Shown here piece after piece: positions 1 to 7,205 of a stretch of DNA of 13,963 bases. Numbering within the stretch: position 1 is the stretch's first letter; each line of letters opens with the position of its first letter. The stretch is taken from assembly GCA_017998095.1 (NCBI GenBank), contig JAGODU010000103.1:1-13963 (forward strand). The letters run 5' to 3'. Under the pieces are notes generated by a model. The model was not told the DNA's origin. It searched no databases and was given only the letters and a program-made list of their open reading frames with translations. Source of the DNA: Prolixibacteraceae bacterium (GTDB lineage: Bacteria > Bacteroidota > Bacteroidia > Bacteroidales > Prolixibacteraceae). A program made the position numbers and the translations under genes.

Positions 1-485
1 GTTACAGGATCATCGCTTACTGAGGCATATTCTTCTAATATATCAGTAGCAAAATCAACATGAAGATCATCAGGTTTATATTGTGATGCTGTTTCTCCAA
101 TAAGTTTTACCATGCTTAAGCGGGCAGCAGAAACCATAGCCCAGGCCTTATCTGATACATATATCTGCTGAGAAAGGTTATGCTCAAATTCTTCTCTTAT
201 GCTATCAACCATAGTCTTTTGAAGTTCTAAAACATTAATTCCTTGTTTTGAATTTCTTAACACAAGCGATTCCGGCCTTATTCTTTCCAGAAAGATAGTT
301 AATCGTTCATAAGCCTGAAGCTTTAATGGAAGGGTCTTATCAGAGAACTTTACCTTTAATTCTTGTTTCCGTTGTTGCTCAAATTGATCGAAGAACGATT
401 TCAGCATGTAATATACAAACAAGAAGATTACTATCAGCGGAAATAATAAAGCGATTGATTGTTCAACTATTTTTTGCCAGTCCAT
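1..485 (-). CDS. Membrane-anchored protein of unknown function, C-terminus cut by window edge
   Basis: The minus strand is open from an ATG at 485 to the left edge, giving the first 161 residues. It begins MDWQKIVEQ, then has one hydrophobic segment (about residues 11-27, LLFPLIVIFLFVYYM) followed by a charged, helix-rich soluble part containing FFDQFEQQRKQE (about 30-42), KLQAYERL and ERIRPESL. No signal-peptidase site follows the hydrophobic segment, so it is probably an N-terminal anchor with a cytoplasmic body. I recognise this as a conserved Bacteroidota family of unknown function (I believe catalogued as a DUF, but cannot verify the number). No catalytic motif is visible. It is divergent from the aminotransferase gene, with 161 bases between them. 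No good promoter match was found in front of it. The reading frame is secure; the function is unknown. Confidence 0.8.
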   Translation of the reverse strand, partial: MDWQKIVEQSIALLFPLIVIFLFVYYMLKSFFDQFEQQRKQELKVKFSDKTLPLKLQAYERLTIFLERIRPESLVLRNSKQGINVLELQKTMVDSIREEFEHNLSQQIYVSDKAWAMVSAARLSMVKLIGETASQYKPDDLHVDFATDILEEYASVSDDPV

Positions 486-646
486 CACTGTTTTTTTTAG
501 GTTTATTACAAAAAATTAAAATAATATCAACAATTGTATCAAAAAGATAAAAAATTTCTAAAAATTATATAAAAGTTGATATATTTCGGCCAGTGCAATA
601 TTAATCATTTTTGCTGAAATTGAAAGTAATAATTAAGGATATATAA

Positions 647-1951
647 ATGACAAAGATGAATCCACAGGCAGAAGAATTAAACAGAATTATTCGAGAGAAA
701 AATCCGGCAGTATTTGAAATGTTGTCCGAAAGGGGGAAAAATATTTTCTTCCCAAAAAAAGGTATATTAGGACAAACAGCAGATGCTAAGGGTACAAAAA
801 TCAATGCAACTATTGGTACTGCTATTGAAGATGACGGGTCACCAATGCGTCTTGAATCTATTTCGTCAAAAGTAGGAATTGATCCTTCTTTAGTTTTTCC
901 TTATGCACCAAGTTTTGGTCGTCCGGACTTAAGGGCTGCATGGAAAAAGTTGATATATAAAAAGAATCCTTCTCTTGGAGATAAACCTATCAGCTTGCCT
1001 GTTGTAACTAATGCACTTACACATGGAGTGAGCATGGCTGGTTATATGTTTGTTAATGAAGGTGAAGAAGTAATTGTACCAAATCATTTCTGGGGAAATT
1101 ATAATTTGATTTTAGGGAATGCCTATGGTGCAAAACTGAAAAAATTCAATCTCTTTAAAAATGGAGGATTTGATATTGATGCTTTTTCTTCAAGTCTAAA
1201 TGAAGGAGAAGTAGGTAAGAAGGTTGTAATTTTAAATTTTCCAAACAATCCTTCAGGTTATTCACCAACTGAAGAAGAAAGCAAAGCTATTGTAAACGCT
1301 GTTAAAGTATCTGCTGAAAAAGGAAATAAAATTGTAATGCTGATGGATGATGCCTATTTCGGATTGGTATTTGAAGATGGTGTCGACAAACAAAGTATTT
1401 TTTCATATCTGGTGGATCTTCATGAAAATGTTTTGGCAGTCAAACTTGATGGACCAACAAAAGAAGATTATGTATGGGGATTCAGAGTTGGATTCTTAAC
1501 TTATGGTATAAAAGGAGGAGATAGCGATTTCTATAATGCTATGGAGTCGAAAACTGCCGGAGCAGTCAGAGGTAACATTTCAAATGCAGCTAATATTTCT
1601 CAGTCATTGTTGTTAAAAGCATTTGAAGATGAGACTTATGATGATCAAAAGAAAGAAAAGTTCCTTATTTTAAAATCAAGATATGATGCTGTTAAAGAAG
1701 CTTTGAAAGAAGAAAAGTATAATGAATTTTTCACAGCCCTTCCTTATAATTCAGGTTATTTTATGTGTGTTCAACTTGAGAAGGGTATTGATGGCGAAGC
1801 TTTAAGGCATTTGCTCATAAATAAATACAGTATAGGTATTATTAACCTTGATAATGTAATAAGAGTTGCTTTTGCAGCTGTTGCTGCTTCAGATATTAAA
1901 GCCTTATTTGATGGATTATATAATGCCTGTAAGGAATTGAAACAATCTTAA
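647..1951 (+). CDS. Class I/II PLP-dependent aminotransferase
   Basis: The 434-residue protein has the fold-type I aminotransferase layout at full length. Visible landmarks are GRPDLR (91-96), NFPNNPSGYSP (197-207, the PLP-site asparagine segment), DDAYFG (234-239, aspartate and tyrosine near the PLP ring), and the Schiff-base lysine K272 in DGPTKEDYVWGFRVG, with R280 of GFRVG as the likely phosphate-binding arginine. R406 in NVIRVAFAAV is the likely substrate-carboxylate arginine. It would move an amino group between an amino acid and a 2-oxoacid in the cytoplasm. The substrate cannot be read from the sequence; aspartate, aromatic or alanine-type substrates are all possible. The start at 647 is preceded by AAGGA (weak ribosome site); ATG 656 is an alternative. 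Its stop lies one base from the stop of the convergent gene at 1953, with no hairpin between, so transcripts from the two probably overlap. Confidence 0.9.
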   Translation: MTKMNPQAEELNRIIREKNPAVFEMLSERGKNIFFPKKGILGQTADAKGTKINATIGTAIEDDGSPMRLESISSKVGIDPSLVFPYAPSFGRPDLRAAWKKLIYKKNPSLGDKPISLPVVTNALTHGVSMAGYMFVNEGEEVIVPNHFWGNYNLILGNAYGAKLKKFNLFKNGGFDIDAFSSSLNEGEVGKKVVILNFPNNPSGYSPTEEESKAIVNAVKVSAEKGNKIVMLMDDAYFGLVFEDGVDKQSIFSYLVDLHENVLAVKLDGPTKEDYVWGFRVGFLTYGIKGGDSDFYNAMESKTAGAVRGNISNAANISQSLLLKAFEDETYDDQKKEKFLILKSRYDAVKEALKEEKYNEFFTALPYNSGYFMCVQLEKGIDGEALRHLLINKYSIGIINLDNVIRVAFAAVAASDIKALFDGLYNACKELKQS

Positions 1952-1952
1952 T

Positions 1953-2390
1953 TTAATTGATACTATCAGTTATTTCTGTTTGAGGTTTATTTAATTCAAA
2001 CTTGATTCTTGAAATTCTGGTAGATTCATAGAACAATATTACGGCAAATACAAAAATTGCCACAGATAGCGGATTAAAGGGTTTTTTATTGATTATTCGT
2101 ATTAACAAGCTAATGATTGATAAAAGGCCCAGACCGCTAAACATTAACAACATTCTGATTATCAATTTTACATTTTCGGTATTTATCCCCGGAGTATTAG
2201 GCGAAGGTATTAGTCCGCTTACCATTACAACGAATAAAGTTAATCCGGTAAGAGAAAGTACAATCTCAGCAAACAGACCATAAATACTCTTCTTGTTCAT
2301 CCATCCTATTACATATAAGGCAATTGCTCCAAAAAGTAAATATTGAGGTATACTTCTGAGCAATATTTCTAACTGGTCAGCTGTTATCAT
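1953..2390 (-). CDS. Small integral membrane protein, four predicted helices, unknown function
   Basis: This 145-residue minus-strand protein is mostly hydrophobic. Four membrane segments can be seen at about 14-31 (LFGAIALYVIGW), 37-62 (IVLSLTGLTLFVVMV), 76-99 (MLLMFSGLGLLSIISLL) and 104-122 (VAIFVFAVILFYE). A short charged tail rich in Lys, Glu and Thr ends the protein. There is no signal peptide and no motif I recognise. A TAnnTTTG element sits just upstream at 2407-2414, which supports the gene being real and starting at 2390. It is divergent from the lipoprotein gene at 2489 and convergent with the aminotransferase. A plus-strand reading frame inside it (2089-2283) looks like a shadow. 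No function is proposed. Confidence 0.75.
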   Translation of the reverse strand: MITADQLEILLRSIPQYLLFGAIALYVIGWMNKKSIYGLFAEIVLSLTGLTLFVVMVSGLIPSPNTPGINTENVKLIIRMLLMFSGLGLLSIISLLIRIINKKPFNPLSVAIFVFAVILFYESTRISRIKFELNKPQTEITDSIN

Positions 2391-2406
2391 ATATGAATAT
2401 TTTCTT

Positions 2407-2414
2407 CAAATTTA
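2407..2414 (-). promoter_or_regulatory. Bacteroidetes-type -7 element for the minus-strand membrane protein
   Basis: Read on the minus strand the sequence is TAAATTTG, an exact fit to TAnnTTTG. It lies about 17 bases upstream of the ATG at 2390, so the leader would be very short. No TTTG was found at the expected -33 spacing, so only half of the promoter is supported. Confidence 0.45.
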
Positions 2415-2436
2415 ATTTTTTACTGATTTATTTCCT

Positions 2437-2465
2437 TTTGAGGTGATGAAAATAACTTTATTTTG
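2437..2465 (+). promoter_or_regulatory. Candidate promoter of the EEP lipoprotein gene
   Basis: TTTG at 2437-2440 is followed after 18 bases by TATTTTG (2459-2465). This resembles the Bacteroidetes TTTG / TAnnTTTG promoter but is one base short in the -7 element. It lies 23 bases upstream of the ATG at 2489, divergent from the minus-strand element at 2407-2414. Confidence 0.4.
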
Positions 2466-2488
2466 CGAGGTATTTAAATTTTATAGAT

Positions 2489-3508
2489 ATGAAAAATATT
2501 TTTCTTCTTCTGATGCTTTCTTTTTTGTATTTAGGATCATCTTGTAGCGAACCCGTTAAAAGATCAGGTAATGAAATATTAATGTTTTATAATGTTGAGA
2601 ATTTATATGATACAATAAATGATCCTTTAAAGAATGATGAGGATTTCCTCCCGTCAGCACCATATAACTGGAATACTGAGAAATACAATAAAAAAATAAG
2701 TGACCTTGCAAAGGTAATTACATCTTTGGGCAACCCTCTGTTGCCTGCTGTAATAGGATTAGCTGAAATTGAAAACAAAACTGTATTAGAAGATTTAGTT
2801 GGAAACAAAATGCTTAAAAAGGGCAAGTACAAAATAATTTGGAAGGAAAGTCCTGACGAAAGGGGCATTGATTGTGGGTTTTTATATAACCCCTCTGTTT
2901 TTTCACCTGAAAAAACAGAATTTATATCAGTTACAATTGAGAACGATGAAGCTTTTAAAACCAGAGATGTCATTTATGTCAAAGGGAAATTAAAAAAAGA
3001 AGACTTTCACATTTTCATTAATCACTGGCCGTCAAGAAGAACCGGAAAAAATGAAACCGATTTCAAGAGGAATCTTGTAGCTCAAATAGTAAAAAATAAA
3101 GTTGACTCAATTTACAAGAACAATAATACCCCAAATATTGTAATTATGGGCGACTTAAACGATGAACCTTCAGATGAAAGTATATCTAAAGTTTTAGGTG
3201 CTGTGCCGAATAATAAAAATATTGGCAGTGAGAAACTTGTCAACCTTATGTATGATGAATATGAAAGGGGAGAAGGCTCCCATAATAATAGAGGGGACTG
3301 GAGTGTTCTTGATAATATTATTGTTTCCGGATATCTTTTAGAAAAAAAGGAAGGATTAAAGACTGATAGAAAAAATGGTTTTATTTTCCACATGCCTTTT
3401 ATGGAATATGTTAACGATAAGGGTGAAATGTCTCCAAACAGAACATACGGAAAAAATTACTATGGAGGGATAAGTGATCACTTTCCTGTTTATCTTATTC
3501 TAAAATGA
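2489..3508 (+). CDS. Endonuclease/exonuclease/phosphatase (EEP) family lipoprotein
   Basis: The 339-residue protein starts with a lipoprotein-type signal (MKNIFLLLMLSFLYLGSSC, lipidated cysteine C19; the lipobox GSSC is loose, as is common in Bacteroidota). The rest is a complete EEP domain with its metal and catalytic residues in order: N35/N38 region in YNVENLYD, E93/E95 in LAEIEN, ERGIDCGF (124-131), H179 in NHWPSRR, D222 and N224 in GDLND, D275 in VLDNIIVS and D330-H331 in ISDHFPVY at the C-terminus. Family members cut phosphodiester or phosphomonoester bonds with Mg2+. The substrate here could be DNA, a phospholipid head group or a phosphoinositide-like compound, and the sequence does not decide. 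It is predicted to be anchored to a membrane outside the cytoplasm, probably scavenging phosphate or nucleotides. It stands alone, with no obvious tie to the propionate genes downstream. Confidence 0.88.
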   Translation: MKNIFLLLMLSFLYLGSSCSEPVKRSGNEILMFYNVENLYDTINDPLKNDEDFLPSAPYNWNTEKYNKKISDLAKVITSLGNPLLPAVIGLAEIENKTVLEDLVGNKMLKKGKYKIIWKESPDERGIDCGFLYNPSVFSPEKTEFISVTIENDEAFKTRDVIYVKGKLKKEDFHIFINHWPSRRTGKNETDFKRNLVAQIVKNKVDSIYKNNNTPNIVIMGDLNDEPSDESISKVLGAVPNNKNIGSEKLVNLMYDEYERGEGSHNNRGDWSVLDNIIVSGYLLEKKEGLKTDRKNGFIFHMPFMEYVNDKGEMSPNRTYGKNYYGGISDHFPVYLILK

Positions 3509-3587
3509 AAGTATAGTTTAGTCATGATGCTTTGATAAAGGAATTTATTGGATTTTCTTGTTCAAATGATTATTCAATTACTTTAAT

Positions 3588-3610
3588 TTTACCTTATTAC
3601 TTAAGGTAGA
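3588..3610. repeat. Short palindrome upstream of the CoA-transferase promoter
   Basis: TACCTTA (3590-3596) and TAAGGTA (3602-3608) form a perfect 7-bp inverted repeat around a 5-base centre (3597-3601). A T-G wobble and one more pair extend it to 3588-3610. No T-run follows on either strand, so it is a poor terminator. It lies about 80 bases downstream of the lipoprotein gene and about 43 bases upstream of the -33 element at 3652. It could be an operator or a weak 3'-end hairpin, or chance in AT-rich DNA. Confidence 0.3.
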
Positions 3611-3651
3611 TTTAATGTTCGAATAAATCTGTAAAAAATTTGAATAGTGGT

Positions 3652-3681
3652 TTTGGTTCATTAATGTAAATTATATCTTTG
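3652..3681 (+). promoter_or_regulatory. Bacteroidetes-type promoter of the CoA-transferase gene
   Basis: TTTG at 3652-3655, an 18-base spacer and TATCTTTG at 3674-3681 match the Bacteroidetes consensus TTTG / TAnnTTTG at nearly the ideal spacing. Transcription would start a few bases after 3681. This leaves a leader of about 25-30 bases before the ATG at 3715 and rules out the upstream in-frame TTG at 3679, which lies inside the -7 element. Confidence 0.75.
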
Positions 3682-3714
3682 CGCTGTTTTTTTGAAAATC
3701 CAAATAATTCAATT

Positions 3715-5019
3715 ATGAAATCAGTGAAATTTGTAAGTCCTGCTGAAGCAGTTAAGGTAATCAAAAGCAATGATCATATACATTTGAGCAGTGTTGCAAG
3801 TGCACCGCAGTGTTTGATAAATGCAATGGTTGAAAGGGGTAAGGCAGGCGAGTTCAAGAATGTTCATATTCATCACTTACATACTGAAGGACCTGCTCCT
3901 TATGCAGAACCTGAATTTGAAGGAATATTTCAACATGATGCTTTCTTTGTAGGCGGAAATGTTCGTAAATCTGTTCAGGCAGGCTATTCAGATTATATTC
4001 CGGTTTTTCTTAGTGAAACTCAAAGGCTTTACAGAGAAGGTTATCTTCCTTGTAATGTTGCAATGATACAGGTTTGTCCTCCTGATGAACATGGATATGT
4101 TTCATTGGGAACTTCTGTTGACGCAACACTCGCTGCAGTTGAAACCGCTGAACATGTTATAGCTGTTATTAATCCTAATGTGCCGAGAGCTTTGGGTGAT
4201 GCACTCATTCCGCTTGACATGATTGATATTTTTGTTGAAGACAATACTCCATTGATGCCGGCTCACTTTACTGAACCTAACGAGATTGAAAAGGCTATTG
4301 GTTTGCATTGTGCTGAATTGATTGAAGACGGAGCTTGTTTACAAATGGGTATTGGAGCTATCCCAAATGCAGTGTTGGCTCAATTGGGAAATCATAAAAA
4401 TCTCGGTATTCATACAGAAATGTTTGCAGATGGTGTTCTTCCTCTTGTTGAAAGTGGAGTTATTAACGGTGCAAATAAAGCAATAGATAAAGGCAAGATG
4501 GTTTCGACATTCCTTATGGGATCGCAGGCTGTTTATGATTTTATACACAATAATCCAAGAGTAGCAATGATGGACGTTGGTTATACTAATGATCCTTTCA
4601 TTATTGCAAAGAATGATAAAGTTACTGCAATTAACTCTGCTTTATCAGTTGACCTTACAGGTCAGGTTAATGCTGACTCTCTTGGAATAAAATTCTTTTC
4701 AGGAGTTGGTGGCCAGATTGATTTTGTGTATGGTGCATCAAGGTCTAAAGGAGGGAAAGCTATAATAGCTATGCCTTCCGTTACAGATAAAGGTATTAGT
4801 AAAATCTCACCGGTTCTAATGCCGGGAGCCGGTGTGGTAACTACAAGAAACCATATTCATTGGTTTGTTACTGAATACGGAGCTGTTAATCTTTATGGCA
4901 GAACACTCCAGGAAAGAGCTAAACTAATAATATCAGTTGCACATCCTGATCACAGAGAGTCACTTGAACAGGCAGCTTTTGAACGTTTTGGATCACATTT
5001 CAGATATATAAATAAATAA
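3715..5019 (+). CDS. Acyl-CoA:carboxylate CoA-transferase (4-hydroxybutyrate/butyryl/propionyl-CoA transferase family)
   Basis: This 434-residue cytoplasmic enzyme belongs to the acetyl-CoA hydrolase/transferase family that includes 4-hydroxybutyrate, butyryl-CoA:acetate and propionyl-CoA:succinate CoA-transferases. E235 in GIHTEMFADG is the expected catalytic glutamate that forms the glutamyl-CoA thioester. GVGGQIDFVYGAS (330-342) is the conserved CoA-binding glycine loop, and the N-terminal CPPDEHGYVSLGTSVD motif is also present. Length is normal for the family. The ATG at 3715 is chosen over an in-frame TTG at 3679 because the latter lies within the promoter. The gene has its own promoter and terminator, so it is transcribed separately from the operon downstream. 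Next to methylmalonyl-CoA epimerase and decarboxylase genes, the likely job is moving CoA from propionyl-CoA to succinate or acetate at the end of propionate formation. A butyrate or 4-hydroxybutyrate role cannot be excluded. Confidence 0.87.
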   Translation: MKSVKFVSPAEAVKVIKSNDHIHLSSVASAPQCLINAMVERGKAGEFKNVHIHHLHTEGPAPYAEPEFEGIFQHDAFFVGGNVRKSVQAGYSDYIPVFLSETQRLYREGYLPCNVAMIQVCPPDEHGYVSLGTSVDATLAAVETAEHVIAVINPNVPRALGDALIPLDMIDIFVEDNTPLMPAHFTEPNEIEKAIGLHCAELIEDGACLQMGIGAIPNAVLAQLGNHKNLGIHTEMFADGVLPLVESGVINGANKAIDKGKMVSTFLMGSQAVYDFIHNNPRVAMMDVGYTNDPFIIAKNDKVTAINSALSVDLTGQVNADSLGIKFFSGVGGQIDFVYGASRSKGGKAIIAMPSVTDKGISKISPVLMPGAGVVTTRNHIHWFVTEYGAVNLYGRTLQERAKLIISVAHPDHRESLEQAAFERFGSHFRYINK

Positions 5020-5023
5020 AATG

Positions 5024-5048
5024 AAAGGCAGGGACCCCTGCCTTTTTT
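5024..5048 (+). terminator. Rho-independent terminator after the CoA-transferase
   Basis: A perfect 9-bp stem, AAAGGCAGG (5024-5032) with CCTGCCTTT (5037-5045), closes a GACC loop and runs into six Ts (5043-5048). It starts five bases after the stop codon at 5019. Confidence 0.9.
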
Positions 5049-5093
5049 GCTTAAGATGCTGACAAACATCTTATTTCAATAATTTTAAATTAC

Positions 5094-5101
5094 TACTTTT
5101 G
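5094..5101 (+). promoter_or_regulatory. Bacteroidetes-type -7 element for operon A
   Basis: TACTTTTG matches TAnnTTTG exactly. Only poor -33 matches (TTTC at 5074-5077, spacer 16) lie upstream. Being just after a strong terminator and before the epimerase gene, it is the best candidate for the operon promoter. It implies a leader of about 115 bases. Confidence 0.55.
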
Positions 5102-5136
5102 CGATTCGTTTTATCTATATTGAATAAGAAAAGTAA

Positions 5137-5154
5137 CCTTGTAAAAAGACAAGG
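5137..5154 (+). promoter_or_regulatory. Small hairpin in the operon A leader
   Basis: CCTTGT (5137-5142) and ACAAGG (5149-5154) form a perfect 6-bp stem around an A-rich loop (AAAAAG) within the predicted 115-base untranslated leader. No T-run follows, so it is not a terminator. It could be a folding or stability element. I do not recognise a known riboswitch. Confidence 0.3.
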
Positions 5155-5222
5155 ATGGATAAAAACAGCCATTTTCAAATTCACTTCTATAAGAATTTAT
5201 TAACCTAAAATATTTTCAAACT

Positions 5223-5624
5223 ATGAATATTACACACATTGAGCACATTGGAATTGCCGTTCAAAATCTTGAAGAAGCCATTGCTTACTATCAGGATGTT
5301 CTGGGATTGAAATGTTATGCTATTGAAGAAGTTGCTGATCAGAAGGTAAAGACAGCTTTTTTTCAGGTAGGAGGAACTAAGATTGAGTTGCTTGAATCAA
5401 CTGACCCTGAAGGGCCAATTGGTAAATTTCTTGAAAACAAAGGTCAGGGTGTTCACCATATTGCTTTTGCAGTTGATGGCGTTGATGGCGCTTTATCAGA
5501 TGTTGAATCAAAAGGTGTCAGACTTATTGACAAGTCAGCAAGAAAAGGTGCTGAAGGATTGAATATAGGATTTCTTCATCCAAAATCAACTTTAGGTGTT
5601 TTAACAGAATTTTGTTCAAAATAA
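5223..5624 (+). CDS. mce: Methylmalonyl-CoA epimerase
   Basis: The 133-residue protein is a full-length VOC-superfamily methylmalonyl-CoA epimerase that interconverts (R)- and (S)-methylmalonyl-CoA. Metal-ligand candidates are H8 in IEHIGIAV, E55 in GTKIELLE, one of H78/H79 in GVHHIAFAV and E129 in VLTEFC at the end. The paired beta-alpha-beta-beta-beta modules of the fold are recognisable from the repeated HIGIAV/HHIAFAV strands. It is the first gene of operon A, with 12 bases between it and the decarboxylase alpha gene. This order fits its role: the mutase (elsewhere in the genome) makes the R form from succinyl-CoA, and the decarboxylase uses the S form. There is no clear Shine-Dalgarno sequence. 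Confidence 0.95.
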   Translation: MNITHIEHIGIAVQNLEEAIAYYQDVLGLKCYAIEEVADQKVKTAFFQVGGTKIELLESTDPEGPIGKFLENKGQGVHHIAFAVDGVDGALSDVESKGVRLIDKSARKGAEGLNIGFLHPKSTLGVLTEFCSK

Positions 5625-5636
5625 CATATATATAAA

Positions 5637-7196
5637 ATGAATAATCAGGATAAAATAAAAAAACTCATTGACCTAAGGGTTCAAGCTAAACTTGGTGGTG
5701 GTGAGAAACGTATTGCTTCCCAGCACGAAAAAGGGAAAATGACTGCTCGTGAAAGAATAGAAATGTTGCTTGATGAAGGTAGTTTCGAAGAGTATGATAT
5801 GTTCATTACGCACCGTTGTGACAATTTTGGGATAGATAAAACCAAATTTCTTGGTGATGGTGTAGTAACTGGTCAGGGTACAATTGACGGTCGTGTAGTT
5901 TATGTATTTGCTCAGGATTTCACTGTATTTGGGGGTTCATTATCAGAAACATTTGCACAGAAGATATGCAAGGTTATGGATATGGCTTTAAAAGTAGGAG
6001 CTCCGGTTATTGGAATTAATGACTCAGGTGGTGCTCGTATACAGGAAGGTGTAACTGCTCTTGCTGGATATGCAGAGATTTTTGAACGCAATATTATGGC
6101 TTCAGGCGTTGTACCTCAGATTTCGGCAATATTTGGTCCTTGTGCAGGTGGAGCTGTTTATTCTCCTGCTCTTACTGATTATATTATAATGAGTAAGGAT
6201 ACTAGTTATATGTTTCTTACAGGACCTAAGGTTGTAAAAACTGTAACTGGTGAAGTTGTTACTGATGAACAATTAGGCGGAGCTTCAGTTCATGGTTCAA
6301 AATCAGGTGTTTCTCATTTTATTGCTGAAGATGAACAGGAAGGCATTCTTCTTATTCGTAAGCTTTTGAGTTATTTGCCACAAAATAATCTTGAAGATGC
6401 TCCTTTGGCTCATTGTGATGACCCAATTGATCGTCTGGATGATAGCCTTAATGAAATTATTCCTGACAATCCAAATAAACCTTACGATGTTAAGGATGTT
6501 ATTCATTCAATTGTAGATTATGGAGAGTTTCTTGAAGTTCAAAGAAACTTTGCCCAAAATATAGTTACCGGATATGCTCGTTTCAACGGAATTTCTGTTG
6601 GTATAGTAGCAAATCAACCTAATTATCTTGCTGGTGTACTAGATATTAATGCTTCACGTAAAGCTGCAAGATTTGTTCGTTTCTGCGATGCTTTTAATAT
6701 TCCTTTAGTTACCCTTGTTGATGTTCCCGGATTCTTGCCAGGAACAGCTCAGGAATATGGTGCAATTATTACACACGGTGCAAAACTTCTTTTTGCTTAC
6801 GGTGAAGCTACTGTTCCTAAGGTAACAGTAATTCTCAGAAAATCATATGGTGGTGCCTATTGCGTAATGAGTTCCAAACATTTACGTGGCGACATCAACT
6901 ATTCATGGCCAACTGGAGAAATTGCTGTAATGGGTGCTAAAGGTGCAATTGAAGTTCTTCAAAGTAAGGATATTAAAAAGATTGAGAATGATGAAGAACG
7001 CGCAAAGTTCATCGTGGATGCTGAAGAAGAATATAAGGATAAATTTGCAAATCCATATGTTGCTGCTCAATATGGTTACATTGACGATGTGATTGAACCA
7101 AGAAATACAAGGTTCCGTATTATTCGTGCATTACAGGCACTTGCTACTAAGAAGGATACTATGCCTCCAAAGAAACATACTAATATACCATTATAA
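5637..7196 (+). CDS. mmdA: Methylmalonyl-CoA decarboxylase alpha / propionyl-CoA carboxylase beta-type carboxyltransferase
   Basis: This 519-residue carboxyltransferase contains two crotonase-like halves. The N-terminal half carries SGGARIQEG (130-138) and [12 protein letters not shown] (168-179), the glycine-rich oxyanion-hole motifs. The C-terminal half carries VANQP (324-328), [11 protein letters not shown] (360-370) and YGGAY (404-408). It transfers the carboxyl group of (S)-methylmalonyl-CoA to biotin on the carrier protein, releasing propionyl-CoA. The same fold also serves carboxylases, but no biotin carboxylase gene is present while an OadB Na+ pump lies in the same operon, so the decarboxylase role is favoured. 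The start codon is 12 bases after the epimerase stop. A second copy of identical length lies at 10035-11594. Confidence 0.92.
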   Translation: MNNQDKIKKLIDLRVQAKLGGGEKRIASQHEKGKMTARERIEMLLDEGSFEEYDMFITHRCDNFGIDKTKFLGDGVVTGQGTIDGRVVYVFAQDFTVFGGSLSETFAQKICKVMDMALKVGAPVIGINDSGGARIQEGVTALAGYAEIFERNIMASGVVPQISAIFGPCAGGAVYSPALTDYIIMSKDTSYMFLTGPKVVKTVTGEVVTDEQLGGASVHGSKSGVSHFIAEDEQEGILLIRKLLSYLPQNNLEDAPLAHCDDPIDRLDDSLNEIIPDNPNKPYDVKDVIHSIVDYGEFLEVQRNFAQNIVTGYARFNGISVGIVANQPNYLAGVLDINASRKAARFVRFCDAFNIPLVTLVDVPGFLPGTAQEYGAIITHGAKLLFAYGEATVPKVTVILRKSYGGAYCVMSSKHLRGDINYSWPTGEIAVMGAKGAIEVLQSKDIKKIENDEERAKFIVDAEEEYKDKFANPYVAAQYGYIDDVIEPRNTRFRIIRALQALATKKDTMPPKKHTNIPL

Positions 7197-7205
7197 TAAT
7201 TAGTT

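Noticed and set aside
326..550. Plus-strand frame of 74 codons
   Set aside because: It overlaps the well-supported minus-strand gene that reads through 1-485, and its translation shows no coherent domain or hydrophobic pattern.
555..613. Possible promoters of the aminotransferase (TATATTTC at 580-587; CATTTTTG at 606-613)
   Set aside because: Each misses one base of TAnnTTTG and neither has an exact TTTG at good spacing, so they cannot be told from chance in AT-rich sequence.
2587..2973. Minus-strand frame of 128 codons inside the EEP gene
   Set aside because: It is antisense to a complete EEP domain with all its catalytic motifs; the translation is low-complexity Ser/Phe/Leu typical of shadow frames.
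5637..7196. Reading the operon A alpha subunit as an acetyl-CoA or propionyl-CoA carboxylase subunit
   Set aside because: The fold permits it, but the presence of OadB and a gamma subunit and the lack of a biotin carboxylase in the operon favour the Na+-pumping decarboxylase.
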